A stretch of DNA of 64,000 bases from Lepidodermella squamata. Taxonomy: Eukaryota; Gastrotricha. This document shows, piece by piece, positions 53,433 through 64,000 of the stretch; within the stretch, counting starts at the first letter, position 1; each line of letters begins with the position of its first letter. The position numbers were made by a program, and so were the translations under genes. Location: the NCBI GenBank assembly GCA_047495785.1, contig JBLDXI010000019.1:434001-498000 (forward strand). Direction: 5' to 3'. The notes beneath the pieces are model-generated. The model did no database searches. It worked only from the letters and a program-made list of their open reading frames with translations, and was not told the DNA's origin.

Positions 53433-53665
53433 TTTTTCGCAACAGCTAATGCAATCTTGAATATATTGATGTCCTATATTCATGCCTGTGTTGCGCTGTT
53501 TCATATTAGATATAATATAGCGAATTAATACTATGTAAAGCAGCCAGGCGAGATTATGTTGCGTGACGTGGCAACAAAAGACTAGTGATAAATTCCTGAT
53601 GTTTACACAGGCTAACCTTTCCTCCGTGGTCGCAATTAGCAATCACTTTAGGTGTTAAGATAATT

Positions 53666-54492
53666 ATGAAGGATTACGACTTCTGCTTCAAGCTCATCGT
53701 TATCGGCGATACACGAGTTGGAAAGTCCAGCCTGGTTCGCAGATTTGCAGACAACTCCTTCTCTCAGGAATTTATTAACACAATAGGTAAAATAGTATCA
53801 CCTTTTTTAGCTGTAAGTTATTAAAAATGCGTGATTACAGGAGTTGAATTCAAAATTGTGTATGTCCCAGTTGGCGACAAAAGAATCAGGCTACAAGTAA
53901 ATACGTTCATCGGCTAATATTTTGAAACAATCTCCTCTGAACAGTTTGGGACACAGGTGGCCAAGAACAATTTCGATCTCACACCAATTCGTAAGTTGCA
54001 GCATACTTTATAGGTATATTACATTGTTATAATATGATAATTCAGGTTTTTTCGGGGTTCAAATGCCGTGATAATTGTTTATGATGTCCAAAATCGGGCT
54101 AGTTATGACAACGTTCCAGGTTGGATCGAATCCGCCCATGCAGTAAGATGAAATTTGATCACAGGAAAGTGTCTCATTTCTCACCACAGGTTTGCTCGGA
54201 GGATATTCCAAAATTAATTCTTGCAAACAAATGTGACTGTCCTGTGTCGAAGCGTGTCATTCCTCCCGGCGAGGCACGAGCTGTGAGCAATTCATTTTAC
54301 AATTTAACCTTTATGTTAATTTGAATTTAGTTGTCGGCTCAGTCCGGTGCGACGTTCGGCGAAGTATCAGCCCAAGATGGAACAAAAGTCTCCGAATCTT
54401 TAATGGACCTCGTCAAACTCCTCACCGAAAAAGCGACCGAACCAAATGAAGTCACACCAAACTTTTCATTCACACGCTGCAGAATGCAGTGA
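53666..54492 (+). pseudogene. Rab-like GTPase 7, frameshifted copy of gene 6
   Basis: Exon positions match gene 6 (53666-53786, 53841-53896, 53945-53990, 54046-54142, 54190-54282, 54331-54492), but the third exon is 46 rather than 47 bases. It lacks one T in the codons before the WDT(A/G)G motif, so splicing puts the rest out of frame. The P-loop is GDTRVGKSS with Arg in place of Gly, switch II is WDTGGQEQF, and the tail ends RCRMQ with only one Cys of the pair. The TATA box seen upstream of gene 6 is also altered. All point to loss of function. Confidence 0.75.
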
Positions 54493-55063
54493 CGTAGGCC
54501 GATTTCCTTATTTCACTTAGGAAATTAGTTGATATTTCATGTAATAAAACCTCAGAAGTAACGTGGATGACTACTGCCAAATGGAACTACATTTTGCCAA
54601 ATGCTGTAAATGATGGCTGTTTAAACACGCTGCCTCTGAGCGTGAGATATGAAGCATATTTCTTCGCACAGCAGTGAACAGCATAATAAGCAAGGCAGCA
54701 GCGAGCCAGAAAAAATTATCATGCAATTCATTAATGAAAGTATAAAACCACGTCATTTTTTGCATAACCTGGGGCGCAGTCTTTACCTTGTATTTTTACG
54801 GCTCATATACGTAGGCGGTTTTTGTCATTTTACTCTGCTTGTTTTTTGTTGCTGTCGCATTATAGCATCACAATTTCACGTGCTATGTATGTATAGTGCA
54901 TAGTGTGGTTTTGTTAAATTCAAGTCTCAACATTGAGCTCATGGTTGCTTCCGCAGCTATTTGAGCTGCTATTGCTATTCCTAACGTTCTGGTATAATTT
55001 TGGCCGTCAAGCCAACTCATTTTTATCAGACAGATTTTTGACAGATTTGGATCCTGTGATACA
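54493..55063. other. Gene-free stretch
   Basis: No supported gene; overlapping frames on both strands near 54570-54900 lack recognisable domains. Confidence 0.45.
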
Positions 55064-55498
55064 ATGGTTAGTAAAGCAGATGGAGATCTTGCGATTCAGT
55101 TCAATTCACCTCCCCAAAGGACGATAAGCGAGAACTCGGCCAGCAGCAGTATTTCAATCCCAGAATATCGCTACCTCAATGCAACTTGCTGGGATGAAGT
55201 CAGCCGGACAAGCTACAGCGAGGTTTTACATGACGATTATTGTGACGATATTGGCGTAAAACCTTCCCCCTGTGATATCTCATCGCTGACCCATTGGATC
55301 TACGGCCTATCAGCTTGTACCTTAATTCCACTTATTTGCGTTGGCGGAGCCATCAAGATGAGATCTGCAACTCTTATAGAAAGTGATGACACAAAACAGT
55401 ACATACATTCGTGTCTCCTTGCCTTAGCGTTGATCTGCAGTATCATTCTGCTGCTAACTCCTGTTATAATTTGGGTGATTATGGCGAATTTTTCATAG
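55064..55498 (+). CDS. Small two-TM membrane protein, possibly CD225-related (144 aa)
   Basis: Single exon from ATG at 55064. About 70 polar residues (Ser-rich, two Cys) are followed by a first hydrophobic segment (WIYGLSACTLIPLICVGGAI), a 20-residue hydrophilic loop (KMRSATLIESDDTKQYIHSC) and a second segment (LLALALICSIILLLTPVIIW), ending a few residues later. Topology and size fit the CD225-like family, but the loop has no CCK or EPR motif. Membership is therefore uncertain. AATAAA at 55512 follows closely. Confidence 0.65.
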   Translation: MVSKADGDLAIQFNSPPQRTISENSASSSISIPEYRYLNATCWDEVSRTSYSEVLHDDYCDDIGVKPSPCDISSLTHWIYGLSACTLIPLICVGGAIKMRSATLIESDDTKQYIHSCLLALALICSIILLLTPVIIWVIMANFS

Positions 55499-55667
55499 AC
55501 ACTTGAAGATTGAAATAAACAACAGCATGTTGAACACGGAATTCCTATCGATCGGGGAGAGTGACGGAGGGATCAAATTTCTCCGCCTCACGTCCTATTA
55601 ATTGATGTCAATAGGCGAAATTCACCATCAACTTGTTTGACTTTTTCGAGCGAAACAGACTAAACAG

Positions 55668-57059
55668 ATGAGTTTTTTACTCGAAGGTTCCTCGCCTCCA
55701 TCTGATGCCTTATCCTCCAACGATGCCGAGATGATTAGCTGCCAAGTATGTGGAATTCTCACGACAAAGGTGAAACGCCACAAAGCATTCGTATGCGAGG
55801 CTTGCCGAGTAAGTTTCTTCCTTAATTCGATAATTTAATCTTACAGCCTTCTTCAGAGGTTTTTTCTGCGACAGCGCAACAACAAAGGCCAACTTGAGTG
55901 TGATAGGGGTGACTTCGCCTGTTTACTAGATGCTGCAAATGAATCGGCCATCCTATCTCTCACTGGAACCATAATCAGAGGGCTATGTAAAGCATGCCGT
56001 TTGAATAAATGCTTCGCCCTTAACATGCGATCCCCGTTTAAATTGAACGGGAAGAGGAGAAGAAAACCTGTGGAGCATCAACTGGGCTCTGCAGGACAAA
56101 ATTCTCCCAACTCTTCAATGGTCCCGTCGCCCATTACGGATGGGATGGCAAGCATCCGTGGAGAGGTGACTGATTGCATCACTAAACAATCGCTTGTTCT
56201 TGCGGATAAAATAGGCCACACTTGGATTCGGGAGCACAAATTCCTGGAACAGCCGACTATGCAAATGTTTTATGAAACCGTTAAAAACGACTGGAAAACT
56301 AGCGTCAACGGCGTTGTCGAATTTGTGAGGTCATTGCCCGGTGAGTAATATCGCATTTTCATCATTTTCGCTCTTGACAAATCAGGACATGAAGGTTATC
56401 AGGACTTGCAGCTGCAGGACAGATGTCGCTTGTTCATGTCAGCTTTCCCGAGGATAAACATTGCTGATTCATGCTCGAGAAGTCAACCCCTATATCTTTG
56501 CATGAACACGGAAAATTTCATGTCCAACTTAAAATTCATGCCTGAATTCGAGGTGAGCTAATTTTTTAGATTGGCCAATAATTTTTCCAGCTTATTTATT
56601 ACAGTACATTCCATATGAAACAACTCATTTGAATGCTATGTTCCGAGAATGGTCACCGACTACTGAGGAATTCAGTTTTATGCTAGCATTCCTATTCATC
56701 AACGACGGTATGAATATTCCTAATTGAGATTAGTTGATGAAACTTCTATTTTTTTGTTAGGATTCGACTTGGTATTTCTGGCTGAACATCTTGATCTTCT
56801 GCCACCGAATTTCCGTGCTTTATACGAGGCATATTACGCCTATCTGTATCGCTCAAGCCACGGCCCGGAGAGAGTTATGGAACGCTTGAATATGATGAAT
56901 AAGGCCATCAAGTTAGTAGCAGAGGCTGCTCAACGACGGAGTTTTGCCTATAAATGTCTCATAGATCGAACACATATGTCCGTCGATTATGACGCTGTTT
57001 TCAGAGAATTGTACCAGAAAGGAACCGATAAAAAGCTAGGAAATATGCATAGTCATTAA
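55668..57059 (+). CDS. Nuclear receptor 1 with enlarged second zinc finger (397 aa, 5 exons)
   Basis: Exons 55668-55808, 55857-56340, 56386-56552, 56605-56707 and 56761-57059 join in phase. DNA-binding domain: finger 1 C25-x2-C28-x14-C43-x2-C46 (standard x13), P-box CEACRRFF; finger 2 C62-x6-C69-x21-C91-x2-C94 (standard x5, x9, x2), then RLNKCFALNMR. A 60-residue Ser/Pro hinge leads to a ligand-binding domain with QDRCRLFMSAFPRINIADSC, FREWSPTTEEFSFMLAFLF, and a C-terminus (DRTHMSVDYDAVFRELY). The long D-box loop probably changes dimer contacts (inference). No orthologue could be named. An intron right after the P-box Arg is kept in all three tandem copies. Confidence 0.9.
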
Positions 57060-57611
57060 AGATTGCCATGTACAATGTTAACTTGTGTAATGTTAGTTCA
57101 TTTTGAATTTTGGAAGTAAATAAGATTACTGAAAATGGATGTTTGCTGTTTGCGATGAAAGTAAAACTTTGTTAGCGAGGGTCTTATTATAAGAAATTAG
57201 CAATTAGCTCTCTGCCTAGAGTGCTAAGAAGAATCCCTTGTTTTTCTATAGCATTTTGATCTATAAATACATCTGGAATCTCGAAATCTTACATTAAGTG
57301 CGCTTAGATTTCAGTATATTTCCTTCTACCTATACTTAGCAGCAACCGCTTTTAGGTTTGTTCAAAAAGCTGTCCTATATTCATATGCTTTATGAAGTAT
57401 GACAGCGAACTGTCCTAAGTGCCCTGATTTCTTCAAAGTTAGCATACATCGGGTGCAATCTAAGTGAATGACGCTCTGAAGTTTCAAAACTTCTCAAAAA
57501 GCAAAATTATCGATTTTTATGCCCTGTCAGAGAAGGAAGAACCACAGGCGCGCTATCACTTGATTAAAGACTTCATCAAACGAACTCAACAAGAGCTATC
57601 GCCCAACTAGA
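57060..57611. other. Spacer between nuclear receptor genes
   Basis: No gene. It should contain the 3' end of receptor 1 (AATAAG/AATAAA-like signals near 57118) and the promoter of receptor 2. Nothing else was recognised. Confidence 0.4.
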
Positions 57612-59024
57612 ATGACTGATAGGTTAATGGATTCTACTCCGGCATCTCCGGGTGATTGTGAAATGATCAACTGCCAGGTTTGTGGAGTTTTAACCAGCAA
57701 AGTTAAACGCCATCAAGCTTATGTCTGCGAGGCGTGTCGGGTAAGTTGCAATGTCTGACTCCAACTTGGAATTATTCTTGAATTTTCCTCCAGAGGTTCT
57801 TTCTTCGCCAAAGGCATAACAAGAGCAAACTCGAATGCGATAAAGGAGATTTTTCATGCCTGCTTGACGCTCCGAATCAAAGTGCCGTAATCTCCTATTC
57901 CGGGACAATAATTCGGGGTCTTTGCAAGGCCTGTCGCTTAAGGAAATGTTTCAGCCTTAAAATGCGTTCTCCAATCAAATCAAGCAGCAGTAGTAGTAAA
58001 TCTCAGCCGAAAATGAGAAGCCCTCCAGCAGAATCCCCCGTTATTCAGCATCATCAAGACTCTAATGGCATCGATTCCAGGGGATCCTCTGTGCCAGTTT
58101 CACCTGTGGCTGATGTGATGTCAGCTGTTCGCGGGGACGTTGTGGATTCCATCGCCAAACAATCAATTGTTCTAGCTGACAAAATGGAAAATCTTACTAT
58201 GCGGGGCGTTGATTACACAAATCTACCGTCTATTGCCGCCCTTTATGCTGTTTGCAAAAATGATTGGAAGGCCAACGTCTGCACAGCTGCTGAATTCGTC
58301 CGATTATTGCCAGGTCGGATATATCCGTTCTGACTTTACTGATCACTCTTTATTGAAAAATAGGTTACCGCGAGCTTGAAATTCCTGATAGATGCCGGAT
58401 GTTTGCGGCCGCCTTCCCGAAAATCGGAATAGCTGAGTCGTGCGTGAGGCCCCAACCTCGATACCTCAGCATGGATCAGGCAAATTTCTTGTCTAATCTT
58501 AAATTTATCCCAGAATTTAATGTAAGTCTACTTCCTCTTGGTTAAAATCATTTCAAGGAATCTTCATAGTATATACCCGCCGAAGCCAATTATTTGAACG
58601 CCATGTTCAGAGAATGGTCCCCTAGTCTTGAGGAATTTGGCTTTCTGCTGGCTTTCCTCTTTTTAAACGAAGGTAATTTCACCGTGCTATCATCGTCCGT
58701 TTTAAGTTCTAAGTGACTTTTTTAGATTCTGATTTGTTGGCGAAGCTAGCGAATCTCGATATCCTCTCTCCGCCTGCTCGAGTTTTGTACGAGGCATTTC
58801 TAAGCTTCTTGCATCAATCGTGCCGTGACTCGACGACAGCGAACACGCGTCTCCAGCTAATGGATAAGGCAATCAGACTCGTAACGGAAGCATCTCGACG
58901 CAGAGCACACGCCTACAAGTGCTTGATGGACCGAACTCATGTAACTGTTGACTATGACTTGATGTTTCGCGAGCTCTATCATCAACAACCCCCTGATAAG
59001 AAGTTGAAGGCTTATCACAGTTAG
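57612..59024 (+). CDS. Nuclear receptor 2 with enlarged second zinc finger (402 aa, 5 exons)
   Basis: Exons 57612-57740, 57794-58313, 58364-58521, 58570-58672 and 58726-59024 join in phase, with the same intron positions as receptor 1. Finger 1 has C21, C24, C39, C42 and CEACRRFFLRQR. Finger 2 has C58-x6-C65-x21-C87-x2-C90, then RLRKCFSLKMRSP. The hinge is Ser/Pro-rich (SSSSSSKSQPK). The ligand-binding domain has PDRCRMFAAAFPKIGIAESC, FREWSPSLEEFGFLLAFLFL and MDRTHVTVDYDLMFRELY. Closest to receptor 1 throughout, so a recent tandem duplicate. Confidence 0.9.
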
Positions 59025-59222
59025 TGACGTGAACAAATTCCAATCGATACTTATCTTTTCAAAGAAAAATCTCAAATAAAGCGTCAGATTAATTATTTGT
59101 GATCAGAGTTTCGAGACAAAAATCGATTAGCTGTCAACTCGAAATTCGAAACGGCTAGTTCCAGCCATATACTAAAGCGATGAAATTATTGATTTAGGTT
59201 AGTTTGCGATTGAAATTCTCAA

Positions 59223-60699
59223 ATGGCGAAAGTTGCGAAAGCTCAGCTGATCAACTGCCAAGTAAGTGCAAGACGGCTTACTCTTTAACTTTCAATTTCT
59301 AGCCTCATTTCAGGTATGCGGGGTCACAACCACGAAATCTCGCCGACATCAAGCTTACGTCTGTGAAGCTTGTAGGGTGAGTTTCTTTATCACAAAATGG
59401 AATGCTTTTACCGACCCTTTATCACAGAGGTTTTACCTGCGACAAAGAGCGAATCTAGCAACGTTGGAATGCGATAGAGGTACTAACGATTGTGTCATAG
59501 GAAAGGAGAGCAATGCAGACTTGCCATCGAATGCTGGGCATATCATGAGGCGGATGTGCGCGGCATGTCGATTACGAAAGTGCTTAGCTCTGGGCATGAG
59601 ATCACCCGACAAACCCTCAGAATGGCTACAGCAGGGCCAACTCTCGTTGACCGATTCACTGTCTGATCAAAGTTCTCAGCGCGAGCAGATTTTGACGACA
59701 GTTGTCACTGGATCGCAACGGTTGGACGAATCAATGGCTTTGGTATGGGAATAAAGTGCTATTACATTTGACTTGACCAAATATTTCGTTTAGCTTCCTC
59801 TCCGGAATGTCGAACTAGATAACGTGGACAGTGTGGACGAATTCATGTATCTAACAAAATCCCAATTTCATACCTCAGTGAGTAACGTCTCATCGTTTGT
59901 GCGACAACTGCCCGGTAAGATCACATACCTACTAAATCGTGTAATTATACAAAGATGTTAATCTAATAGGCTACGACGACCTCGAACTGAACGAAAGATG
60001 CGCCATTTTCTCATCTGCTTTCTCGAAGCTTTCGGTAGCTGAGTCGTGTTGCTTTAAATCTGAACCTTACATCATTAACATGAAAGCGTCTAACTTTTAT
60101 AAAATGCTTCATTTCGGTCCTGAATTTTTGGTAAGAACTCTTTTCCCTAGAGTGAGCATTTTTCAAACTATTATCCACTTAGAAGAGTGATACCGAGGTT
60201 TGGAACTTGTGGCAACTTATCAATCACTGGCAGCCAACTTATGAGGAATACAGCTTTTTACTCGCATTTTTGTTCTTTGACCAAACAAGTAATTTCGATC
60301 CGATGATTACCTGAACTTTTATTTTTAAACTCCCTGTTTACAGACAAAAATAACAGGAAAGTCGCTGATGCATGTGAATCATCCATCCGCGGACTGCGGG
60401 AAGTGTACAACTCTTACTTATGGCAGCGATACAACGGGGATGTTTTCGCGCTAACGCAGAGAGCTCAATGGATGGCACGGATCATAGCTCGGATTTCACA
60501 GATCGCGGAATCGAGGGACGAGGCCTATAGACAATTTATCGAAAGAACGTCGCCATTTTTAGACTATGGTAATCTATTCAGACAGGTTTATCTGACGGCG
60601 TGCCAGAACAGAACTGAGAAAGATGTTATGCTCACCTCCCCCGGTTCTAGTTCTGTCAACTCTTATTCGGGGGAAAATTACGTCACAAAAGTGTTATAA
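59223..60699 (+). CDS. Nuclear receptor 3, divergent tandem copy (386 aa, 7 exons)
   Basis: Exons 59223-59261, 59314-59376, 59428-59742, 59794-59914, 59970-60130, 60183-60288 and 60344-60699 join in phase. Two introns are additional compared with receptors 1 and 2. Finger 1: C12, C15, C30, C33, P-box CEACRRFYLRQR. Finger 2: C49-x6-C56-x21-C78-x2-C81 then RLRKCLALGMRSP. The insert sequence differs from the other two but its length is the same. The ligand-binding domain keeps NERCAIFSSAFSKLSVAESC and YEEYSFLLAFLFF. The tail is Ser/Asn-rich. Divergence is greatest in the hinge and after the last helix. Confidence 0.9.
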
Positions 60700-60741
60700 T
60701 ATCGATAACAATTTGACGGAAGTAAAACGGGTTTAAGACAG

Positions 60742-63450
60742 CTATTTTCTTTGTCTAATTGATTGTCTTGGAGATCGTTCGAGGAGCTGGTAAAAAAGAA
60801 TGAATGGCAGTAAGGATTATTAGGAAGGCAGTTGTAAGAACCTGGCGTTACCTTGACGACAAACTGCGACAGCGAGTTAGTCAAGCCGATCGCAATTGAG
60901 ACGGTAGAAAACGTGATCATGCTTTGATTTGAGTTGAGCTGAAAAATCGCACCACCGACGAGCACTGCAAACAGGACTAGGGATGCAACGTATATCAGCG
61001 AAAACGTGGATTGAACTACATCGGCTGATTTCAGCAATGAGTTTTTTCCGGCGCTTTTGTGAGCCTGTAAAAAAAAGAAAAAAATTCGAGGTACTCGTCA
61101 AATGATGGAAACCAATAATAGCGCACGGTTGATAGTGATCCACAGAGAAACATGCCGCGAATCAGCATTAAAACCTGGATCGAAGCAATTGTTAGTATCA
61201 AGATTTGTCCACTGTTCGAGTCTCCTGAAGCTTTGCATTTGCGAACAATTTCGACAAACTTTACGCTGATGTCGTAATCTGCTGTTTTAACCCTGACTGT
61301 CTCATCGACGGATTCATTGAGATCGATTATTTGCCAGGTAAGCACAGCGATGAGGGCGGCGCTTATCCATAGGAATTTGAGCCTTGAAAGTCTTTTCTTG
61401 CGTAACATCGATATCGCAGCCATCATTTCGACCCTCAGCACGATTGCAGTAGCTATGAGACACAAACCAAAAGCCATAAACGCCTGATTGATCGAGCAAG
61501 ATATAGCAAAGTTTTGATTAATGGATCCTGGAAGTGCTAATACGCTAGCGGTAAGTATTATCTGGCCTGCAATTAGCTTGTATTCCTCCTTGCGATTCTC
61601 CGACTTCCAAAATTGATACAAATTTGCAACAATTACTGAACCCGACAACACTGGAGAGGATACATTGAGTTCGGAATTCCTGATAGATTAACGGCTTACC
61701 TGTGAGAGTAATGTAGGTAGGTAAATTGATAACCGGCTCGATCACCGCCATACTTCTAATTGAGTCAAGCGGCGGCTCACCATCATAAGTCGCCCATTTG
61801 GCGAAACCGGTCGCAACAAGTGGCCCTTCCCCTCTAGCCACAAAAATGTTGACAGGTCGCCACCCGAAAGCGGCCGGCATTGGACCATCAAATTTCGAAT
61901 CTTGAACCTGGTAGACACTTCTCGGTAGAATTCCGAATCGATTTCCGCCGATCGATCTGTCAAGCATAAACTTCCCGCCAAGCGTTTCGAGTTTAAGTTG
62001 ATGTATCGCTTCTGTCATTATATTTCTTAGAAATTCGCCGTCATTTTGAAACTTTGTTCCCATAACCTTCCAGTTGCTTAGTGAATCATTTCCTTGAAAA
62101 AAAGAAGTGATTCATGATTCATGTCATTAAGCTGGATATGCATACTCAAGGTAACTAGATATGATTCAATGCGATCCAACCAGAACGCTGCCACGGTAAC
62201 CATGTCGTAGCAAACAAGACGCCAATATAGGAAAGGAGATGTCAGCTCTGGTGATTCAATTCGTTCGCTCAGATAAGCATGAAGTCCAGAACCGCTGTTT
62301 CCGACAGCGTCATGGTATTCTTCCGAGCTAGTATCAACTTGCGATGAAGTTCCGTAAAACAGCATACTCTGCCTCACCGAGCTCAGCATTTCAGGCGTGC
62401 ACCAACTGAATCGAAGAGGGTCATTAGGGAGGAAGTAGTTGAAGTTCAGGACAAGAAATGCGTAACCTGGGCCGTAAAGGTTGAACCGATACAGCATGCA
62501 GGCCAGTTTCGAGATGAAGTTCGTATTAACTAAAATGACTCGAGCATTCATATTTCTGATCTCCTCAACGGCTAATCCCATGTCGATTTCATTGGCAACC
62601 ACGCCTGGAGCTCTCGGGACTTTCGCTATCCCGATTACTGTTATGTTATTCATTGCCATCTCATGCTGGAGACTCGTTTCTCCCTAAGGGATAACATTTC
62701 AACCTTATGAGAAGAATTTTAAGAAATTCATACCGCATTCCACGAGCTTGTTCCTTCTGACAGAAAAGCTATTTTACTCCACCCAAGTTTCTTGCACGTT
62801 TCAACAATAAGCCCAGTGGCGTTGAATAGATTTGAGGTTAAAATATAAAGACCTCTGTAGCGCGTTCGTTCAAGGTAGACAGGCCAGCTACTTGCAGTAT
62901 ACGTCACCTTGAAATAAATAAAAATAGAAGAGACGAAATTTCAAAATTTAAGTTTAATACCCCGACGTAGTTGTAGTGCTGTAGTGTCATTCCAGTCTGA
63001 ACATGTCCAATACATGGGCTCATCAAAAACATCGGAAATCTGTCGGTCGGCGGATTGGCTATCGCATTCATGTATCGACGGACATGTAGAGGTTGAGAGC
63101 ACTAAATATGTAGCAAGTAAATACCATCAAGTACGGATTCAGAAGCTGATTCTTACTTCATCATCGATGACTTCTATCTCGATGTCATATTTCGGCAGTA
63201 AATCTGCCTTTCTGTTGATGCCATTCAAGGCGAATCTTATCGCCTCGGTGCAAACATGACTGACCGGGAAAAGGGATCCGCCGAGTGTCATCATGAAAGG
63301 AATGCTGAGCTTCGTTTTGTTACCATTGGCTGCATCGGCCCTAACTGTAACTGGCAAAGGACTGGTCAAGTTTAGCTTCCCGTTCGTTACTCCTTCCTGA
63401 AAGCATAAGAAGACTAGGCAGCTTAGTAAAGCGAGGTGAAAAGACATCAT
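60742..63450 (-). CDS. GABA-B receptor-like class C GPCR (773 aa, 8 exons)
   Basis: Exons 63157-63450, 62961-63101, 62734-62907, 62146-62683, 61700-62092, 61127-61650, 60852-61064 and 60742-60786 join in phase. A signal peptide (about 1-24) is followed by a Venus flytrap domain: GGSLFPVSHVCTEAIRFALN, then RFPMFLMSPCIGH, CKKLGWSKIAFLSEGTSSWN and ARVILVNTNFIS. It leads straight into seven hydrophobic segments without the Cys-rich domain, as in GABA-B rather than glutamate receptors. Segment landmarks include YQFWKSENRKEEYKLIAGQI, AFGLCLIATAIVLRVEMM and STFSLIYVASLVLFAVLVGG. The C-tail is only about 15 residues, so there is no coiled coil for GABA-B-type heterodimer contact. Ligand unknown. TATA-like GTATAAGG lies about 40 bases before the ATG. 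Confidence 0.9.
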
Positions 63451-63856
63451 TTGCGAACTCGGTATAATTTACACCATGGCTACCCCTTATACAACTGATA
63501 TTTCAGCACAAATTAGCAAGGTCGTCTCATCTGCGTTCTCTGACGGATCTCTAATGATGATGTCAGTACATAGCACGTGGATCTAAGATTATGTCTGTAT
63601 TGCGAGAATAAGTTTCATTTTCCGTTAATTTCAGACGTGGTTTTCGTTATTGAATCCGAATTTACTAATTTTATCCCGGTTCAAAGCCATCACCAAAGTT
63701 TGAATATGAAGTAAAGCGTATATGGATTTTTATGCAGACAATTACGTGACTGAGCTCACGCTTTGTGCTGTCTTTGTTTTATCAGCTTACAGATAACTAA
63801 CACCGTTCATTTTCGCAATGCTTTATTCTTTATTCGCAATTTGACTATTTTTTTAA
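63451..63856. other. Intergenic region
   Basis: It separates the minus-strand receptor from a plus-strand ORF at 63857, so it likely holds both promoters. TATA-like GTATAAGG on the minus strand lies at about 63484-63491. Nothing else was recognised. Confidence 0.4.
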
Positions 63857-64000
63857 ATGAGCAAAACCAGTGAAATGTCTCACCAGCAAGGAAAACTAGC
63901 CTGTCTGTACTTCATACGGTCAAGCCGGGATGACGCGACCGACCTAGCAGCACTGGCTCGACTCGAGCTCGACTGCGCTCAAGGCACGGATTTGAAATTC
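63857..64000 (+). CDS. Unidentified ORF cut by the right edge
   Basis: An ATG at 63857 opens a frame of 48 codons that runs off the window, reading MSKTSEMSHQQGKLACLYFI and then charged residues (RSSRDDATDLAALARLELDC). No domain is recognisable from this much sequence. It could be a first exon or a chance frame. Confidence 0.35.
   Translation, partial: MSKTSEMSHQQGKLACLYFIRSSRDDATDLAALARLELDCAQGTDLKF

Noticed and set aside
54571-54903. Small ORF with a hydrophobic, Cys-rich end
   Set aside because: Overlaps an opposite-strand ORF, has no family motif and no splice partner.
1-64000. tRNA and rRNA genes
   Set aside because: I looked for typical tRNA T-arm motifs and rRNA signatures by eye and saw none that fold convincingly; a dedicated scan (tRNAscan-SE, Infernal) would be needed to exclude them.

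Overview
The window is nuclear DNA from a compact animal genome. Genes are separated by a few hundred bases, and almost all introns are GT-AG and about 45-65 bp long. The gene content is animal: a lysosomal-type alpha-mannosidase, a Cys-loop channel, nuclear receptors, a GABA-B-like class C receptor, cathepsin D and Rab-like GTPases. I cannot assign a phylum. A small free-living invertebrate fits best. Several start codons lie a few bases after a good 3' splice site with no obvious donor upstream, which would fit spliced-leader trans-splicing or short 5'UTR introns.

Layout. 1-18 kb: a dispersed family of short proteins with a Pro/Gln/Tyr-rich N-terminus and a two-membrane-segment C-terminus resembling CD225/dispanin (IFITM-like). 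They are interleaved with non-LTR retrotransposon remnants, several MITEs, two GTAC-rich palindrome arrays and one intronless Cys-loop receptor. 19.5-28 kb, all on the minus strand: a small ankyrin protein, two adjacent Gfo/Idh/MocA oxidoreductases and a seven-exon alpha-mannosidase (1086 aa). 29.4-33.9 kb: three more members of the two-segment family, one of 706 aa. 35.7-36.5 kb: a Rab-like GTPase. 36.9-38.9 kb: a secreted GH9 cellulase with two fungal-type CBM1 domains. 40.4-46.3 kb: three paralogous ankyrin proteins around an intronless cathepsin D-like protease. 46.6-54.5 kb: six tandem Rab-like genes with shared intron positions and increasing loss of GTPase motifs. 55-60.7 kb: a small two-segment membrane protein and three tandem nuclear receptors with an enlarged second zinc finger. 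60.7-63.5 kb: a class C GPCR on the minus strand. The right edge cuts an unidentified ORF.

Points of most interest: the CBM1-CBM1-GH9 architecture; the large CD225-like cluster with a shared upstream block; the Rab-like array, in which two neighbouring genes can be joined in frame by a consensus GC-AG intron into a double GTPase whose second half is a pseudo-GTPase; and the nuclear receptor trio whose second zinc finger has the spacing C-x6-C-x21-C-x2-C in all three members.

Gene models were built by hand from reading frames and splice sites. Exon joins were checked for phase, but none has transcript support.
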